Source of the DNA: an uncultured Bacteroidota bacterium
Lineage (GTDB): Bacteria; Bacteroidota; Bacteroidia; UBA7662
Direction of reading: 5' to 3'
Assembly: GCA_903908015.1 (NCBI GenBank)
Contig: CAIVQI010000299.1
Location: 1-7,717, forward strand
DNA length: 7,717 nucleotides
The position numbers and the translations under genes were made by a program. Below the pieces are notes generated by a model. It was not told the origin of the DNA. It saw only the letters and a program-made list of their open reading frames with translations, and made no database searches. Below, piece after piece: positions 6,177 to 7,717 of this stretch. Each line of letters starts with the position of its first letter. Position 1 is the stretch's first letter.

Positions 6177-7595
6177 ATGGAGCACAAAAAGTACCCATCA
6201 GATTCCATCCAAATTGCTTTTGAGGCCCTAAAGCGACAGTCGATTGTACAGCGCAGTGACAGCCTGGACGACCGATTGAGACGGCTGGAACTCTTGCATC
6301 AGGCAGTGGTGAAACATGAGCCTCAGATCATAGAAGCGATGAAGGCCGACTTCCAAAAGCCTGAAACCGAGGTGGTACTCACCGAATTGGCTCCATTCTA
6401 CACCGAGATCAAGCACCAAAAGCGCCATTTGAAACGATGGATGCGGCCCAGGAGGGTCTCTTCGAGCATCACGACTCTGTTGGGTCAGAGTTGGGTTCAA
6501 ACCGAACCACGGGGCACATGCCTTATTCTTGCGCCCTGGAATTATCCCTTCAACCTCAGTGCTATCCCCCTTGCCACGGCCCTCGCCGCTGGGAATACCG
6601 TATTATTAAAACCCTCCGAACTGGCGCCCCATACCGCTGCTGTCATTGCCCAGCTGGTGGCTTCTTGTCTTCCTCCGGAAGTGGCCAAAGTAATAGAAGG
6701 TGATGCTGATACCGCACGCGCCCTGCTGGAATTGCCGTTCGATCACATATTTTTTACCGGCAGTACGCGGGTAGGTAAATTGGTCATGGAGGCTGCAAGC
6801 AGACACCTGAGCAGTGTGACCCTCGAACTCGGGGGCAAAAGTCCGGCTTATGTAGACGAGTCGGCAGACCTGGCAGACACCGCAAGAAAGCTGGTTTGGG
6901 GCAAGTGGCTCAACGGCGGACAAACCTGCATTGCACCTGACTATGTTTTGGTGAACCACCGCATGTTGCCCGCGCTGTTGGATGCGCTTCGAACGGCATC
7001 AGAAGAATTCGGTTCCGTTGATGCCTCGGGCGATCACTTTTGTGCTATGGTGAGCGAACATCATGCCCAACGTATGCAAGCGCTCGTGGCGTCGTCTGTG
7101 GCAGCCGGCGCTCGTGTGGAATGGGGTGGGTCGCTCATACCGCAAACCCGGCGCATGCCGCCTACCGTCATCACCCATGTGCATCGCGGAATGTCGTTGA
7201 TGCAGGAAGAGATATTTGGTCCAATCCTACCGATTGTGGGCATTGAACACCTCAATGAGGCCATCGACTTCATTAATTCGGATGCCAAGCCCCTTGCCCT
7301 CTATGTTTTTTCGCGCAACACGCACAAAACCGCCGAATTTTTAAAGCGCACCTCCGCGGGTAATTGTTGCGTGAATGACGTGATCGTGCAAATCAGCAAC
7401 CCGAACTTGCCTTTCGGAGGGGTTAACCATTCAGGAATGGGACATTATCATGGTGAAGCAGGTTTTCTTACTTTTTCACACCAAAAATCGATCTATAAGC
7501 AAGCCCTCTGGCTGAACGTGAACCGGTACCTATACCCCCCATATACCAGTCGGAAGGCTCGGCTTGCCCGCTGGCTTTTGGGTTGGTTGCGCTGA
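6177..7595 (+). CDS. NAD(P)-dependent aldehyde dehydrogenase, class 3-like
   Basis: This enzyme oxidises aldehydes to carboxylic acids with NAD or NADP. The 472-residue length, the lack of the long N-terminal extension of class 1/2 enzymes and the motifs place it near the ALDH3 branch, which often acts on medium- and long-chain or aromatic aldehydes; the substrate cannot be read from sequence. Seen in order: APWNYPFNLS (119-128), LLKPSE, the Rossmann segment FFTGSTRVGK, ELGGKSP with general-base Glu217, NGGQTCIAPDYVLV with catalytic Cys251 (34 residues on, as in ALDH3), EEIFGPILPI, and NLPFGGVNHSGMG. The tail RKARLARWLLGWLR is basic and amphipathic, so loose membrane contact is possible but unproven. 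Its ATG is the base after the prfB TAA (TAAATG) and no Shine-Dalgarno sequence is present, so translation probably depends on ribosomes ending prfB. I see no convincing terminator after it. Confidence 0.93.
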   Translation: MEHKKYPSDSIQIAFEALKRQSIVQRSDSLDDRLRRLELLHQAVVKHEPQIIEAMKADFQKPETEVVLTELAPFYTEIKHQKRHLKRWMRPRRVSSSITTLLGQSWVQTEPRGTCLILAPWNYPFNLSAIPLATALAAGNTVLLKPSELAPHTAAVIAQLVASCLPPEVAKVIEGDADTARALLELPFDHIFFTGSTRVGKLVMEAASRHLSSVTLELGGKSPAYVDESADLADTARKLVWGKWLNGGQTCIAPDYVLVNHRMLPALLDALRTASEEFGSVDASGDHFCAMVSEHHAQRMQALVASSVAAGARVEWGGSLIPQTRRMPPTVITHVHRGMSLMQEEIFGPILPIVGIEHLNEAIDFINSDAKPLALYVFSRNTHKTAEFLKRTSAGNCCVNDVIVQISNPNLPFGGVNHSGMGHYHGEAGFLTFSHQKSIYKQALWLNVNRYLYPPYTSRKARLARWLLGWLR

Positions 7596-7647
7596 AAAAC
7601 CTAAGTTTTCAAGAAATCGGCGGGTGGCAAACAGGGGTTTGGAGAAA

Positions 7648-7717
7648 ATGGAAAACCATCAAATGGAAAACCATCAAATGGAAAACCATCAAATGGAAAA
7701 CCATCAAATGGAAAACC
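7648..7717 (+). repeat. Perfect 15-base tandem repeat (ATGGAAAACCATCAA), cut by the window end
   Basis: Four identical full units (7648-7662, 7663-7677, 7678-7692, 7693-7707) are followed by 10 bases of a fifth at the window edge. The period is a multiple of three, so the frame persists; read from the first ATG it encodes repeated MENHQ with an ATG in every unit. Five of the six frames stay open through the array; one minus-strand frame has a TGA in each unit. Each unit also carries small inverted repeats: ATGG-AAAA-CCAT within a unit and CCAT-CAA-ATGG across the junction. GGAG at 7641-7644 precedes the first ATG by three bases, too close for a typical ribosome site. It may be a minisatellite or the start of a repeat-containing gene; the total copy number cannot be seen. 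Confidence 0.9.

Noticed and set aside
7594..7614. AAAAC-CTAA-GTTTT inverted repeat as a terminator after the aldehyde dehydrogenase gene
   Set aside because: The stem is five base pairs, nearly all A-T, with no following T-run; too weak to call.
7648..7717. CRISPR array
   Set aside because: The 15-base units abut with no spacers and are shorter than CRISPR repeats; no cas genes are present.

Overview
The window looks like ordinary chromosomal housekeeping DNA from a member of the Bacteroidota, an assignment made from several weak clues that agree. A DUF4159 exported protein sits directly behind rsmE. No gene start has a Shine-Dalgarno sequence. There is a TAnnTTTG-type -7 promoter element in front of pgi. 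The proteins read like those of that phylum. Base composition looks close to 50% GC by eye and even throughout. I see no phage, insertion sequence, CRISPR array, rRNA or tRNA, and no stretch over 300 bases without a gene.

Layout: (1) Bases 1-1037, plus strand: the 3' part of rsmE (16S rRNA m3U methyltransferase, cut by the window edge), then 18 bases later a gene for a secreted DUF4159 protein. (2) Bases 1038-1151: a short convergent gap holding an imperfect 31-base direct repeat. (3) Bases 1152-4650, minus strand: pgi-manA-lipB, a tight operon in which both junctions are 4-base ATGA overlaps. Pgi and ManA share fructose 6-phosphate and so link glycolysis to mannose-sugar supply; LipB makes protein-bound octanoate for lipoic acid synthesis. 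(4) Bases 4674-7595, plus strand, diverging from pgi across a gap of only 17-23 bases: yraN (predicted nuclease-fold protein), prfB (release factor 2) and a class-3-like aldehyde dehydrogenase that begins on the base after the prfB stop codon. (5) Bases 7648-7717: a perfect 15-base tandem repeat running off the window end, whose unit keeps a MENHQ reading frame open.

The clearest non-routine element is in prfB. Its coding sequence is split by a UGA at codon 21 inside a canonical +1 programmed frameshift site (AGGAGG, three bases, CTT TGA C). The real protein is 364 residues and starts at 5081; a plain ORF caller sees only the downstream 297 codons. I found no convincing undescribed system. 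The most open questions are the terminal MENHQ repeat, the use of a strong internal Shine-Dalgarno-like stimulator in a genome that seems not to use such sequences for initiation, and the possible coupling of the aldehyde dehydrogenase gene to RF2 autoregulation.
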